64,000 nucleotides of DNA, taken from Flavobacteriales bacterium (GTDB lineage Bacteria; Bacteroidota; Bacteroidia; Flavobacteriales_F; PHOS-HE28). The notes beneath the pieces were generated by a model. That model was not told the origin of the DNA. It saw nothing but the letters and a program-made list of their open reading frames with translations, and did not search any database. Shown here one piece after another: positions 1 to 7,353 of this stretch (position 1 is the first letter of the stretch; each line of letters begins with the position of its first letter). The DNA is taken from positions 62,001 to 126,000 of the forward strand of contig JADKJM010000007.1 in NCBI GenBank assembly GCA_016721005.1. Reading direction: 5' to 3'. A program made the translations under genes and the position numbers.

Positions 1-29
1 TTCTGCTGGAGGTCCTTCGCGGTGTTCAT
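1..29 (-). CDS. 5' end of a gene running off the left edge
   Basis: An ATG on the minus strand at 27-29 opens a frame that reads MNTAKDLQQ and leaves the window. Only nine codons are visible, so no function can be given. It is called because the next minus-strand gene ends at 162 and the space between holds no other candidate. The start could be a chance ATG. Confidence 0.3.
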
Positions 30-161
30 GGCGCATGGTCCTTTCGTGGTTCTGGCCCTATAACGCACGCCGGGCGGGGACTGTTGCACCCGCAAGAGGG
101 CGCAGCGCGCAAGAAAACCGGTAGGATATACAGGGCTGAGGGGGCGGCCGGGCCCTGCCCC

Positions 162-590
162 CTAATTCAAATGCGCGCGCTTCTCCGCACGCATCCGCGC
201 GACCGAGCGCACCACCCACTTGGGGCCATCCCACCGGAAGTACACGGCGTGGTCGGATCGCGGATCGAAGACCACGCCCACATCGTCACCTTTTAGCAGG
301 TCGCCCATGAGGTCCATCACGGTACAGGTGAGCACCGCGATGCCTCCCTCCTGCTTGGGCAGCTCCCCCAAGGTGGTGTACACCCATACCGTGGGGCCCA
401 GATCCGGGTCCCGCATGGTGGCGTATTCCGGCGTTTGATGTTGCCCATTGGCACCGGCGCGTACTTCCAGCAGCACCGTGCAACTCTTCTCACCGAAGAG
501 TTTGAGCAGTTCCATGGTGTTGTCCTCGTGGCCATTGGCCACGTACCGCTTCAAGGCGGCGTGCAGGATGGTGTTGGATGGAGGGGCCAT
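162..590 (-). CDS. SseB-like small cytoplasmic protein
   Basis: The product has about 142 residues if translation starts at the ATG at 588-590; a longer frame upstream has Arg/Ser/Pro-rich codons unlike a protein N-terminus. It has no signal peptide or membrane segment. The layout (an N-terminal helix with LHAALKRY, a strand with TVLLEV, then VWVYTTLGELPKQ, and a late GDDVGVVFDP segment) resembles the N-terminal domain of SseB-family proteins. That family is widespread and its role is poorly defined. The assignment is from remembered pattern only. The reading frame itself looks real from its even residue composition and its end just before the GC-rich left margin. Confidence 0.55.
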   Translation of the reverse strand: MAPPSNTILHAALKRYVANGHEDNTMELLKLFGEKSCTVLLEVRAGANGQHQTPEYATMRDPDLGPTVWVYTTLGELPKQEGGIAVLTCTVMDLMGDLLKGDDVGVVFDPRSDHAVYFRWDGPKWVVRSVARMRAEKRAHLN

Positions 591-777
591 TGGAAGTGGG
601 GTTGATTGGGAGGATAACGGGGCGGGAAGGCGGAAGGTATGCGGGCGGCGACCGATGGACCCGGGGCATTGCAGGATGCACATCAAGGACAACTCTCGTG
701 CCTTCACTTGCTTTCCCCGGTCGACTCACTATCCGCCCACCGTCTCTTCGAAGACGAAAGGCCCTGCTTAGGTTTGA

Positions 778-804
778 CGACATCGTTTCAGTTGAACGAT
801 GTCG
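778..804. promoter_or_regulatory. Perfect 10-bp inverted repeat upstream of the R-M cassette
   Basis: CGACATCGTT and its exact complement AACGATGTCG are separated by seven bases. The palindrome ends about 75 bases before the methyltransferase ATG. Restriction-modification operons are often autoregulated through such symmetric operators, bound either by a controller protein or by the methyltransferase. No controller gene is visible here, so an operator role is inference. There is no T-run after it, which makes a terminator less likely. Confidence 0.45.
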
Positions 805-879
805 GACATTTACATTCTCCGATCGACCGTTTGTTTCGGCACAATGTGTACTATGAGGTCGCTCGATCTGACGTAGAAA

Positions 880-2157
880 ATGCCAAAAGCAATAAGTCTT
901 TTTGCCGGCGCTGGAGGATGCTCCCTCGGTTTCAAGCAAGCCAACTATGACATCGTCTTCGCCACTGACTTCGACAAGGCGGCGATGCAGACATATGCAC
1001 TGAACTTGTCTGGAGCCAGCATCGCATGCAAAGACATCTGCGAAATTGACTTCCAAGAATTGATGGTAGCACTGAAACTCAAGGCCGGGGAACTGGACGT
1101 GCTGATCGGTGGTCCACCGTGCCAAGGCTTCAGCACAGCCGGGCCAAGGTTTTGGGATGACCCAAGGAATCACCTATTGAAACAATACGTGCGGGCCATC
1201 GAAGTCGTCAAGCCGAAGTGGCTCATGATGGAAAATGTCGAAGGGCTCCTCACAACCAAAGGCGGGGAATACGTTGCTGAAGTTGTAAAGGCATTTGTAC
1301 GTCTCGGCTACCGTGTGCGCATCGAGAAAGTATATGCGCACGAGTATGGTGTTCCTCAGCGTCGGAAACGGGTGATCATCCTCGGGAATCGGCTTGGCAA
1401 AGACTTCACCTTCCCCACCGCTACTGTTCCATCTCACGGACGGATCTTCCGGAGGGGCGGGATCACTTTGGAGCAAGCCTTTCACGGCCTCCCGCACCCC
1501 GGCCATGTAAACCAGCCAGTTCCGTACGACGCCGATATGGAGGGAGAGTGGGCCGCATTCTTGGCGAGCGACTCAGGACTTGTCACAGATCACTTCACAC
1601 CCGAGGTGGAACCCTTGCAGGAACAACGCATTGCGGCTTTGGGCCCCGGTCAGACTATGAAGGATCTACCTGAACAGCTTCAGCACCCCAGCTTTCAGAA
1701 GCGAGCGAATAGACGAGTAATGGATGGCACACCATCCGAAAAGCGTGGCGGATCTCCTTCCGGTTTGAAGCGACTGCATTACGATGAGCCAAGTCTCACG
1801 ATCACAGGTGCTGCGACCAGAGAGTTCATCCATCCCATTGAGAACCGCACACTGACCATCCGCGAAGCAGCACGCGCACAAACATTTCCGGATCACTTCA
1901 CATTCATTGGAAGTCGATCCGATCGTATCCAGCAGATCGGGAATGCGATCCCACCGTTACTGGCCCGGGTATTCGCTGAGCATATCGCCGAGCAGGGATT
2001 CCAACGCACATCCCATGAAGGGGAAGGCAGGTTCCTCGGATTCAAGTTGACGAAGTCGCAAGGTCTCAGTCCGGCATTGGAACGCACCTCGGGCTTGTTG
2101 CGCTCCCTGCTTACAACATCACATCAAGAACAACTATATTTTGAGGATGCCGGTTAG
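880..2157 (+). CDS. DNA (cytosine-5-)-methyltransferase of a type II R-M system
   Basis: The 425-residue protein transfers a methyl group from SAM to C5 of cytosine in DNA. The family motifs occur in order: motif I FAGAGG at residues 8-13, motif IV GGPPCQGFS with the nucleophile Cys81, motif VI ENVEG at 118-122, motif VIII QRRKR at 160-164, and motif X GNAIPP at 354-359. The target-recognition region lies between VIII and IX, about residues 185-330. The N-terminus begins directly with motif I, so there is no extra helix-turn-helix. The next gene starts inside its 3' end and encodes a PD-(D/E)XK nuclease, which marks this as the protective half of a restriction-modification pair. The DNA looks less GC-rich than neighbouring housekeeping genes, which suggests acquisition. 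Confidence 0.95.
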   Translation: MPKAISLFAGAGGCSLGFKQANYDIVFATDFDKAAMQTYALNLSGASIACKDICEIDFQELMVALKLKAGELDVLIGGPPCQGFSTAGPRFWDDPRNHLLKQYVRAIEVVKPKWLMMENVEGLLTTKGGEYVAEVVKAFVRLGYRVRIEKVYAHEYGVPQRRKRVIILGNRLGKDFTFPTATVPSHGRIFRRGGITLEQAFHGLPHPGHVNQPVPYDADMEGEWAAFLASDSGLVTDHFTPEVEPLQEQRIAALGPGQTMKDLPEQLQHPSFQKRANRRVMDGTPSEKRGGSPSGLKRLHYDEPSLTITGAATREFIHPIENRTLTIREAARAQTFPDHFTFIGSRSDRIQQIGNAIPPLLARVFAEHIAEQGFQRTSHEGEGRFLGFKLTKSQGLSPALERTSGLLRSLLTTSHQEQLYFEDAG

Positions 2158-3181
2158 CGTCACCGTGAAGACACTTTTCAATAAGGCTCGTTCACTGGGC
2201 ACGGGGCGCTTGGAAGTGAGGCTGAGCGGATCGGAATTGTATGGCCTTCTCCTGCTGATCTGCCGCGATCTCTCCTGGCAGCCGGAGCATATTGGATTGC
2301 CTAAGCCTCGCGAGGCCATACCAAAGCAGACCTACTATTCGGTCCCGCCGATCTGGTTCCTGAGCCATAGCAACGCACCGGATCCCGCAGAGCTTCAGAA
2401 GTCGATCGAAACAGCGATCGCCCTTGAGACCGACTTCGGGATGTATTTCTCGAACCTGTGCTCGCTGCACAAACGGAGACTCAAATTCCAGCGGATCCTC
2501 AGCACGCAGCCGAAACCGACCATGGACCAGGTTGGTACACGTGGGCTGTTGGAGTATGGCACCTATACGAACCAATTCCTCTTCAACTGGCTGGTCTGGC
2601 GTAAGTGGATCTTCGATCTGGACAACAGATCCGGCCAAGAGACGGGTTACTTATTCGAGCCGGTGCTTACACGTTGCCTCGGCGGTGAAGCTATCGATGC
2701 CAATTCGTCTCCAGTCAAGCGCATCGGAGAAAATGGCGAACCCAAGAAGGAAGGCAGGCAGATCGATTGTTATGTCGAAGACGAGAAGCTGGCCTATGAG
2801 TTCAAGATCCGGTTGACCATCGCGGCAAGCGGACAAGGCCGCTGGGACGAAGAGTTATCCTTCCCGGGAGAATGTGTTGCGGCGGGTCTTCGTCCGGTGC
2901 TCATTGTACTGGACCCAACTACTTCGAACCGCTTTGAGCAGTTGAGGGACCTCTTCTTGAGTCTTGGCGGCTTGGTGTTCGTGGGTGAAGCAGCTTGGAG
3001 CCATATTGAGGAACGTGCAGGCCGTACAATGGCCCGCTTCGTTGAGAATTACATCAAGCCGGCTCTCGATGCGGCGAGCGAATTCGACACCGCACAGCTA
3101 GCGCCGATCTCTATGAGTTGGTTGGATGGATCGGTGGTTATTCGTATTGGAGACAAGGAACACAAGATCGAACGCGAATGA
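2147..3181 (+). CDS. Type II restriction endonuclease, ApaLI-family candidate
   Basis: The product is 344 residues from the ATG at 2147; an in-frame TTG at 2141 would add two residues. The start overlaps the methyltransferase stop by 11 bases, so the two are probably translationally coupled. The centre carries a PD-(D/E)XK-type core: Asp207 in RQIDCYV, then Glu218 and Lys220 in YEFKIR, after a strand with QETGYLFEP. The length, the QETGYLFEP block and the IAASGQGR segment fit my memory of the ApaLI-type endonuclease family, whose founder cuts GTGCAC. That subfamily and the recognition site are inference. Its role as the nuclease partner of the adjacent methyltransferase is much firmer. Confidence 0.8.
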   Translation: MPVSVTVKTLFNKARSLGTGRLEVRLSGSELYGLLLLICRDLSWQPEHIGLPKPREAIPKQTYYSVPPIWFLSHSNAPDPAELQKSIETAIALETDFGMYFSNLCSLHKRRLKFQRILSTQPKPTMDQVGTRGLLEYGTYTNQFLFNWLVWRKWIFDLDNRSGQETGYLFEPVLTRCLGGEAIDANSSPVKRIGENGEPKKEGRQIDCYVEDEKLAYEFKIRLTIAASGQGRWDEELSFPGECVAAGLRPVLIVLDPTTSNRFEQLRDLFLSLGGLVFVGEAAWSHIEERAGRTMARFVENYIKPALDAASEFDTAQLAPISMSWLDGSVVIRIGDKEHKIERE

Positions 3182-3248
3182 CGCGTTCTTAGGCCCTAGC
3201 ACGGTATCCTCATTCGCGCCAGCCTGCCGAGGTAGGTACATTCATCCC

Positions 3249-3935
3249 GTGTCCGCTCCCCGCTACCATATCCTGCCCGGCATGCGCCCCCCCGAGGTGC
3301 TGCGCTGCGCCTGGCACGACAAGCTCGCGGTGGTACACAAGATGATGCGGCCCTTTGAGGAGTTGCGGCGCAGGCACCTGAAGGGCGACCGTACGGCGGT
3401 GCTGGAGCAAGTGGAGCGCTATACCGCCCCCTCCGGCAACCGCTGGATCGTGGTGTTGCGCGCGCGCAAGAGCGGCATACAGGTGTACCACTTCGTGTGG
3501 TACCGCGGCACGGACAACCGCATACGCGCCATGCGCATCCGCTGGGACGGCGGGGGCCAGGCGCACTTCAGTTGGCATGTGCTGGAGCAATACGCGGCGC
3601 GCTTCAGCCCGGATGTGGAAGCCGAGGAGCGGCTCTTGCAGTTCGTGACCGAGAACTACGATGTGGCCTTCAAGGCCGAGGTGATCGACGAGGACAACTC
3701 GAACATGAACATGTTCGGCGGCATCCGCCAAGGCCTGCTGTTCGGGGTGCTCGATGAGAAGGCGGACATCGTGTACATCACCACCTTCGTGGACCACAGC
3801 CTGTTCTTTCCCGACCAGGTGAAGCTGATGGAGCAACTGGACTTCCAGCGTTTCATGGGCAGCCTTTCGGATGGGCAACGCCAGGCCATCCTGGAGAAAA
3901 GGCGAAAACAGGAGGGCGGCGAGGAGGGGCCGTGA
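3249..3935 (+). CDS. Conserved hypothetical cytoplasmic protein
   Basis: A frame of about 228 residues from a GTG at 3249, or 217 residues from the ATG at 3282 (MRPPEVLRC). No family is recognised. The sequence has no signal peptide or membrane helix. It contains a mid-region rich in aromatic strands (YHFVWYRGTDNRIRAMRI), then HFSWHVLEQYAARF, and a charged Gln/Lys/Glu tail. It follows the restriction gene by about 70 bases but returns to the GC-rich codon use of the core genome, so it is probably the first resident gene after the R-M insert. It is convergent with a tiny lipoprotein gene. Confidence 0.7.
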   Translation: MSAPRYHILPGMRPPEVLRCAWHDKLAVVHKMMRPFEELRRRHLKGDRTAVLEQVERYTAPSGNRWIVVLRARKSGIQVYHFVWYRGTDNRIRAMRIRWDGGGQAHFSWHVLEQYAARFSPDVEAEERLLQFVTENYDVAFKAEVIDEDNSNMNMFGGIRQGLLFGVLDEKADIVYITTFVDHSLFFPDQVKLMEQLDFQRFMGSLSDGQRQAILEKRRKQEGGEEGP

Positions 3936-3941
3936 TCACGA

Positions 3942-4064
3942 TCACAACACCCCCATCGGCACCCGTGTGCCGCGCTTGCCGTTGCACTTGCGCACGCTGC
4001 CGTGGCTGGCGGCACAAGAGGCGAGCAGGGCGATCAGGAGCAGGGCGGCTATCAGGCGCTTCAT
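3942..4064 (-). CDS. 40-residue Cys-containing lipoprotein
   Basis: The ATG at 4062-4064 opens a complete 40-codon frame ending at 3942. Residues 1-16 form a signal peptide (MKRLIAALLLIALLAS) followed by Cys17, a clear lipobox (LLASC). The mature part is only about 24 residues, basic, and ends KCNGKRGTRVPMGVL. A good lipobox directly after a two-residue basic start in a frame this short is unlikely by chance. From memory, similar tiny lipoproteins with a Cys-Asn-Gly-Lys tail and a terminal PMG motif occur in other Flavobacteriales. No function is known to me. Confidence 0.65.
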   Translation of the reverse strand: MKRLIAALLLIALLASCAASHGSVRKCNGKRGTRVPMGVL

Positions 4065-4152
4065 ATGGGAACAACGCAGCAAGGCACCTTCGGCGTATGG
4101 GATCGAACGCGATCGTCCGTCCACGTGTACAGCATGCAACAGACCCGGCGGA

Positions 4153-4160
4153 TACCTTCG
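4153..4160 (+). promoter_or_regulatory. TAnnTTyG promoter box, DUF4139 gene
   Basis: TACCTTCG lies 20 bases before the chosen ATG at 4180. It matches the Bacteroidota -7 consensus TAnnTTTG apart from one T to C change, and supports that start. Confidence 0.6.
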
Positions 4161-4179
4161 CCCAAGCAACCCGAACCCC

Positions 4180-5820
4180 ATGCGACTCCCCCACCTTGCA
4201 CTTTCCACGTTCCTTCTTTGTTCGTTCCACGCCATTGCCGCCGAGGGCGAGAAACCCATCACCAGCAAGGTGAGCGAGGTGAAGGTCTTCCTCAGCGGCG
4301 CACAGGTCTCGCGCACGGCCAGCAGTTCGGTGCCGTCGGGCACGAGCACGTTCGTGTTCACCGGCCTCGCGCAGGGCATCGACCCCCAGAGCATCCAGGT
4401 CACGGGCAAAGGCGGGTACAGCATCCTCAGTGTGAACCACCGGATCAACTACCTCACCGAGAGCCCGAAGAAGAAGGAGATCGAGGACTTGCAGGCGAAG
4501 ATCAAGAAATTGGAAAAGGACTGGGCGTTCGAGAAAGCCATGCAGGACGTGTGGGCGAACGAAGAACAATTGCTCGGCAAGAATTCGGTGGTGGGTGGTC
4601 AGCAGAATGGTTTGACGGCCACGCAGCTCACGGCCGTGAACGATTACATCCGCCAGCGCTTGATCGCCACCAAGACCAACTGGCTCGCGCAGCAGGAGAA
4701 GCTCGTCGGCATCCAGCAGGAGAAGGAGAAGCTGGTGCAGCAGATGCAGCAATATCAAGCGCAGGCCCCGCGTCCCACGAGCGAGATCGTGGTGGAGATC
4801 AGCAGCACGGTGGAGGTGAGCGCAAGCTTTACCCTCACCTACTTCCTTGGCAACGCGGGTTGGGTACCGGCGTATGATCTCCGGGCAAAAGGCGTGGGCC
4901 AACCCATCGATCTGCTGATGAAAGCACAGGTGACCAACAACACCGGCGAGGATTGGAACAAGGTGGACATGAGCCTGAGCAGCGGCAACCCTACGCTTGG
5001 CGGTGTAATGCCGGCCATGAACCCGTGGACGCTCTACGTGGCCCAACTAAACCGCGAACAAACGTTGTCCACACGCGGGATGCGCGCCGCGGATTCCGAT
5101 AAGGCCGGTTCGTTCGCACGCCCCAGCGTCGCATCCGGTGCCGAAGTGAGTTTGAAGGAGATGGAGGAGACCCCAGCCAGTTACACATGGGCAGGCGCGG
5201 TGAACCAACGCACCACCACCGTGGAGTTCGTGATCGAAACACCGTTCACTGTTCCCAGTGATGGGACGCCGCACATGATCGGCGTGCAGAACCACAGCAT
5301 CCCCGCCACCTACAAGCATTACGCAACACCCAAGTTGGACAAGGACGCTTTCCTCTACGCGCGCACTACGGGTTGGGAGGATCTGAACCTCCTGCCCGGC
5401 CAAGCGAACGTGTTCTTCGAAGGCACCTTCGTGGGCGAGAGCTACTTGCAACTGGATATCCCGAAGGACACGTTGGAGATCTCGCTGGGGCGTGATAAAG
5501 GCGTGACCGTGGAGCGCGTGCGCCGCAAGAGCACGAACGAGAAGGCCACGATCGGCAGCAAGCGCACGATCACCGTTGGTTGGGATATCACCGTGCGCAA
5601 CACCAAAGGCACGGCAGTGGACCTGGAACTGCGCGACCAGTATCCCCTCAGCCCGCAGAGTGAGATCGAGGTGAAGCTGGAAGAGAACGGCGGCGGCGTG
5701 GTGGATGAGAACAAGGGGTCGCTCACGTGGAACTTCCGTGTGGAGCCCAAGGCGACGAAGAAGCTCGGCTTCTCCTACACGGTGAAACATCCGAAGGACC
5801 TGCCGGTGGTGGTGGAATAG
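4180..5820 (+). CDS. MuiA-family protein with DUF4140/DUF4139 domains
   Basis: The 546-residue product starts at ATG 4180, which gives a signal peptide (MRLPHLALSTFLLCSFHAIAA) right after a promoter box. Residues 30-100 match the N-terminal DUF4140 pattern with the segment VKVFLSGAQVSRTA. Residues 105-210 form a Lys/Glu/Gln-rich coiled coil. The remainder is the beta-rich DUF4139 region, including GWVPAYDLRA and ITVRNTKGTAVDLELRDQYPLS. The family is annotated mucoidy inhibitor A in databases, but the biochemical role is unknown. The protein is presumably periplasmic or surface-facing. A small gene follows after two bases and is probably co-transcribed. Confidence 0.88.
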   Translation: MRLPHLALSTFLLCSFHAIAAEGEKPITSKVSEVKVFLSGAQVSRTASSSVPSGTSTFVFTGLAQGIDPQSIQVTGKGGYSILSVNHRINYLTESPKKKEIEDLQAKIKKLEKDWAFEKAMQDVWANEEQLLGKNSVVGGQQNGLTATQLTAVNDYIRQRLIATKTNWLAQQEKLVGIQQEKEKLVQQMQQYQAQAPRPTSEIVVEISSTVEVSASFTLTYFLGNAGWVPAYDLRAKGVGQPIDLLMKAQVTNNTGEDWNKVDMSLSSGNPTLGGVMPAMNPWTLYVAQLNREQTLSTRGMRAADSDKAGSFARPSVASGAEVSLKEMEETPASYTWAGAVNQRTTTVEFVIETPFTVPSDGTPHMIGVQNHSIPATYKHYATPKLDKDAFLYARTTGWEDLNLLPGQANVFFEGTFVGESYLQLDIPKDTLEISLGRDKGVTVERVRRKSTNEKATIGSKRTITVGWDITVRNTKGTAVDLELRDQYPLSPQSEIEVKLEENGGGVVDENKGSLTWNFRVEPKATKKLGFSYTVKHPKDLPVVVE

Positions 5821-5822
5821 CG

Positions 5823-6212
5823 ATGGCGGTCCAACACGTCCGTTTGGATCATACGGTCACGGAGGCGCGCTTCGCCGGGGATCGTATGCCGCGACTGGAA
5901 TTCAAGCACGCACTCTTCCGCACGTTGTTGCCCGGTTGGCATACGCGCTTGTACCGAGCGGCCGTGGTAGTGACGACCACAGCGCACGGGCCCGATGAAC
6001 GCAAGTTGGTCGTGGATCACCAAGCGATGCGCTTCAGCCTCCTGTACAATAACACCTGGCCCGATCCGGTGTTCCGCGACATCAAGCGTTGGCCGTACAA
6101 ACCCGTGGAGCTGAAACCCGGCGCGCCCGTGGTGAGTTGGTTGGTGGAATTGCGCTTGCGCGAATTGCGCTTGGGTCCGAAGGAGTGGGTGGATCTGGTC
6201 TTTGTGGGTTGA
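5823..6212 (+). CDS. Small conserved hypothetical protein
   Basis: A 129-residue product starts at ATG 5823, only two bases after the upstream stop, so it is likely in the same operon as the MuiA-like gene. There is no signal peptide, metal motif or membrane helix. The middle reads LFRTLLPGWHTRLYRAAVVVTT and the end is WVDLVFVG. The Arg/Leu-rich C-terminus (LVELRLRELRLGP) suggests a helix-strand fold. I recognise no family. The even coding pattern and tight spacing make it a real gene. Confidence 0.65.
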   Translation: MAVQHVRLDHTVTEARFAGDRMPRLEFKHALFRTLLPGWHTRLYRAAVVVTTTAHGPDERKLVVDHQAMRFSLLYNNTWPDPVFRDIKRWPYKPVELKPGAPVVSWLVELRLRELRLGPKEWVDLVFVG

Positions 6213-6289
6213 ATGCGGATCGCAGGGTATCTGGATTGAAGGCTTTGTGTCGCTGCGACCCTGCCGTACGGCAGGTCGGAACGCGATCG

Positions 6290-6499
6290 CTTGATGTTGC
6301 TATATGCTGTGACCCCTTCGGGGTCCAAACGACCCGCAGGTACTGACCCCGGAGGGGTCACAGCCTGTAGAAAACGATGACACGGATCGATCGACTTGAT
6401 GTTGCTATATGCTGTGACCCCTTCGGGGTCCATACGACCCGCAGGTACTGACCCCGGAGGGGTCACAGCCTGTAGAAAATGATGACACGGAACGATCGA
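6290..6499. repeat. Two tandem copies of a 105-bp hairpin repeat
   Basis: Two near-identical 105-base units run head to tail (6290-6394 and 6395-6499). Each carries an imperfect 19-bp inverted repeat, CTGTGACCCCTTCGGGGTC facing GACCCCGGAGGGGTCACAG, across a short spacer. The left arm is itself a small palindrome (GACCCC-TTC-GGGGTC). Shortened relatives flank the pair: CTGCGACCCTGC near 6254 and CGACCCTGAAGGGGTCGCAG near 6497. The array fills the gap between two plus-strand genes and could act as a transcript-end barrier. It resembles the REP-like palindromes found in many genomes. No gene is seen between 6213 and 6588. Confidence 0.85.
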
Positions 6500-6574
6500 C
6501 CCTGAAGGGGTCGCAGACAACGGAACCCTGCGCGGGCATGAAGCGCATGATCCTATTCAGCGATCCGCCCCGCC

Positions 6575-6582
6575 TACCTTTA
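6575..6582 (+). promoter_or_regulatory. Promoter box, deiodinase-like gene
   Basis: TACCTTTA ends seven bases before the ATG at 6589. It fits the TAnnTTTG element except for the last base and implies a nearly leaderless transcript. Confidence 0.5.
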
Positions 6583-6588
6583 CCCACC

Positions 6589-7350
6589 ATGCGCGCGCTG
6601 CTCTTCACTTTCCTCTTTACTGTTTGCGGAACGAGCAACGCCCAATTGAACAATTGGGATCCGAGCTGGTACGCCACGGATTCCGCGCTGATCTTCCACG
6701 ACGACCTGGACTACTACCTGAATGCGTACAGCAAGGGCGAGATCATGGCCATGCGCAAGCAAGTGAACATCTGGAAGATGAACTTCGACAAGTTGATGCA
6801 CCAGACCATCCGCGAGATCCGTGCGTACAGCGAAGGCTACGGTATGGAACCTCGCGTACACGACTTCACGCTTCCTGTTGCGCAACAGGCCGGAACGTAT
6901 TCACTGAAGGCCAACCAGGGGAAGATCCGCGCATTCATGTTCGGCAGCATCAGTAATCCACCGGCGCGTGTGCAGATCGAACGGTGGAGCCGGTTGGCGA
7001 AGAAGTACACCGGCGAGGACGTGCAGATCTTCGTGGTCTACGGACGTGAGTTGCACCCGGGTGATCACAAGACATTCAAGCTTTATCCGGAACCGAAGAG
7101 CGAAACCGAGAAGGCGGCCTATGCGAAGGAGTTCGCTCAGTTGGGCACTATCCCGGTGCTTATCGATGGGCTTGATGATGCGGCCTTCACCGCATATGGC
7201 AAGGCTCCCAATGGCGCCTACCTCGTGGACAAGGACGGCAACCTCGTGTTCCGCAGCACATGGGCCGATGACCGGAAGATGGAGCACATGATCGATACCC
7301 TCCTGAAGTGGTACAAGGCCGGCAAGCCGAAGGGCTTCGTGGCCAAGTAG
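6589..7350 (+). CDS. Secreted deiodinase-like thioredoxin-fold protein lacking the catalytic Cys/Sec
   Basis: The 253-residue protein begins with a signal peptide (MRALLFTFLFTVCGTSNA). After a charged helical linker, residues 110-245 form a thioredoxin-like domain resembling the type I iodothyronine deiodinase family: a strand ending MFGSISNPPARVQIERW, then IFVVYGRELHPGDH and a C-terminal PNGAYLVDKDGNLVFRS strand pair. In animal deiodinases the equivalent loop is GSCTUPPF with selenocysteine; here it reads GSISNPPA, so Asn123 stands at the catalytic position and no Cys is nearby. The fold is likely but the redox chemistry is probably lost. The family call is from pattern memory. Confidence 0.7.
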   Translation: MRALLFTFLFTVCGTSNAQLNNWDPSWYATDSALIFHDDLDYYLNAYSKGEIMAMRKQVNIWKMNFDKLMHQTIREIRAYSEGYGMEPRVHDFTLPVAQQAGTYSLKANQGKIRAFMFGSISNPPARVQIERWSRLAKKYTGEDVQIFVVYGRELHPGDHKTFKLYPEPKSETEKAAYAKEFAQLGTIPVLIDGLDDAAFTAYGKAPNGAYLVDKDGNLVFRSTWADDRKMEHMIDTLLKWYKAGKPKGFVAK

Positions 7351-7353
7351 CCT

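Noticed and set aside
4002..4877. Long plus-strand frame inside the DUF4139 gene
   Set aside because: It is rich in Arg, His, Gln and Gly as expected of an out-of-frame GC-rich read, and lacks a signal or domain; the DUF4139 frame explains the region.
3853..5046. 397-codon minus-strand frame across the MuiA-like gene
   Set aside because: Leu/His/Arg-rich composition typical of an antisense shadow; only its end corresponds to the true 40-residue lipoprotein, and in a different frame.
6290..6499. CRISPR array
   Set aside because: Only two units of 105 bases, directly adjacent, with no unique spacers and no cas genes nearby.
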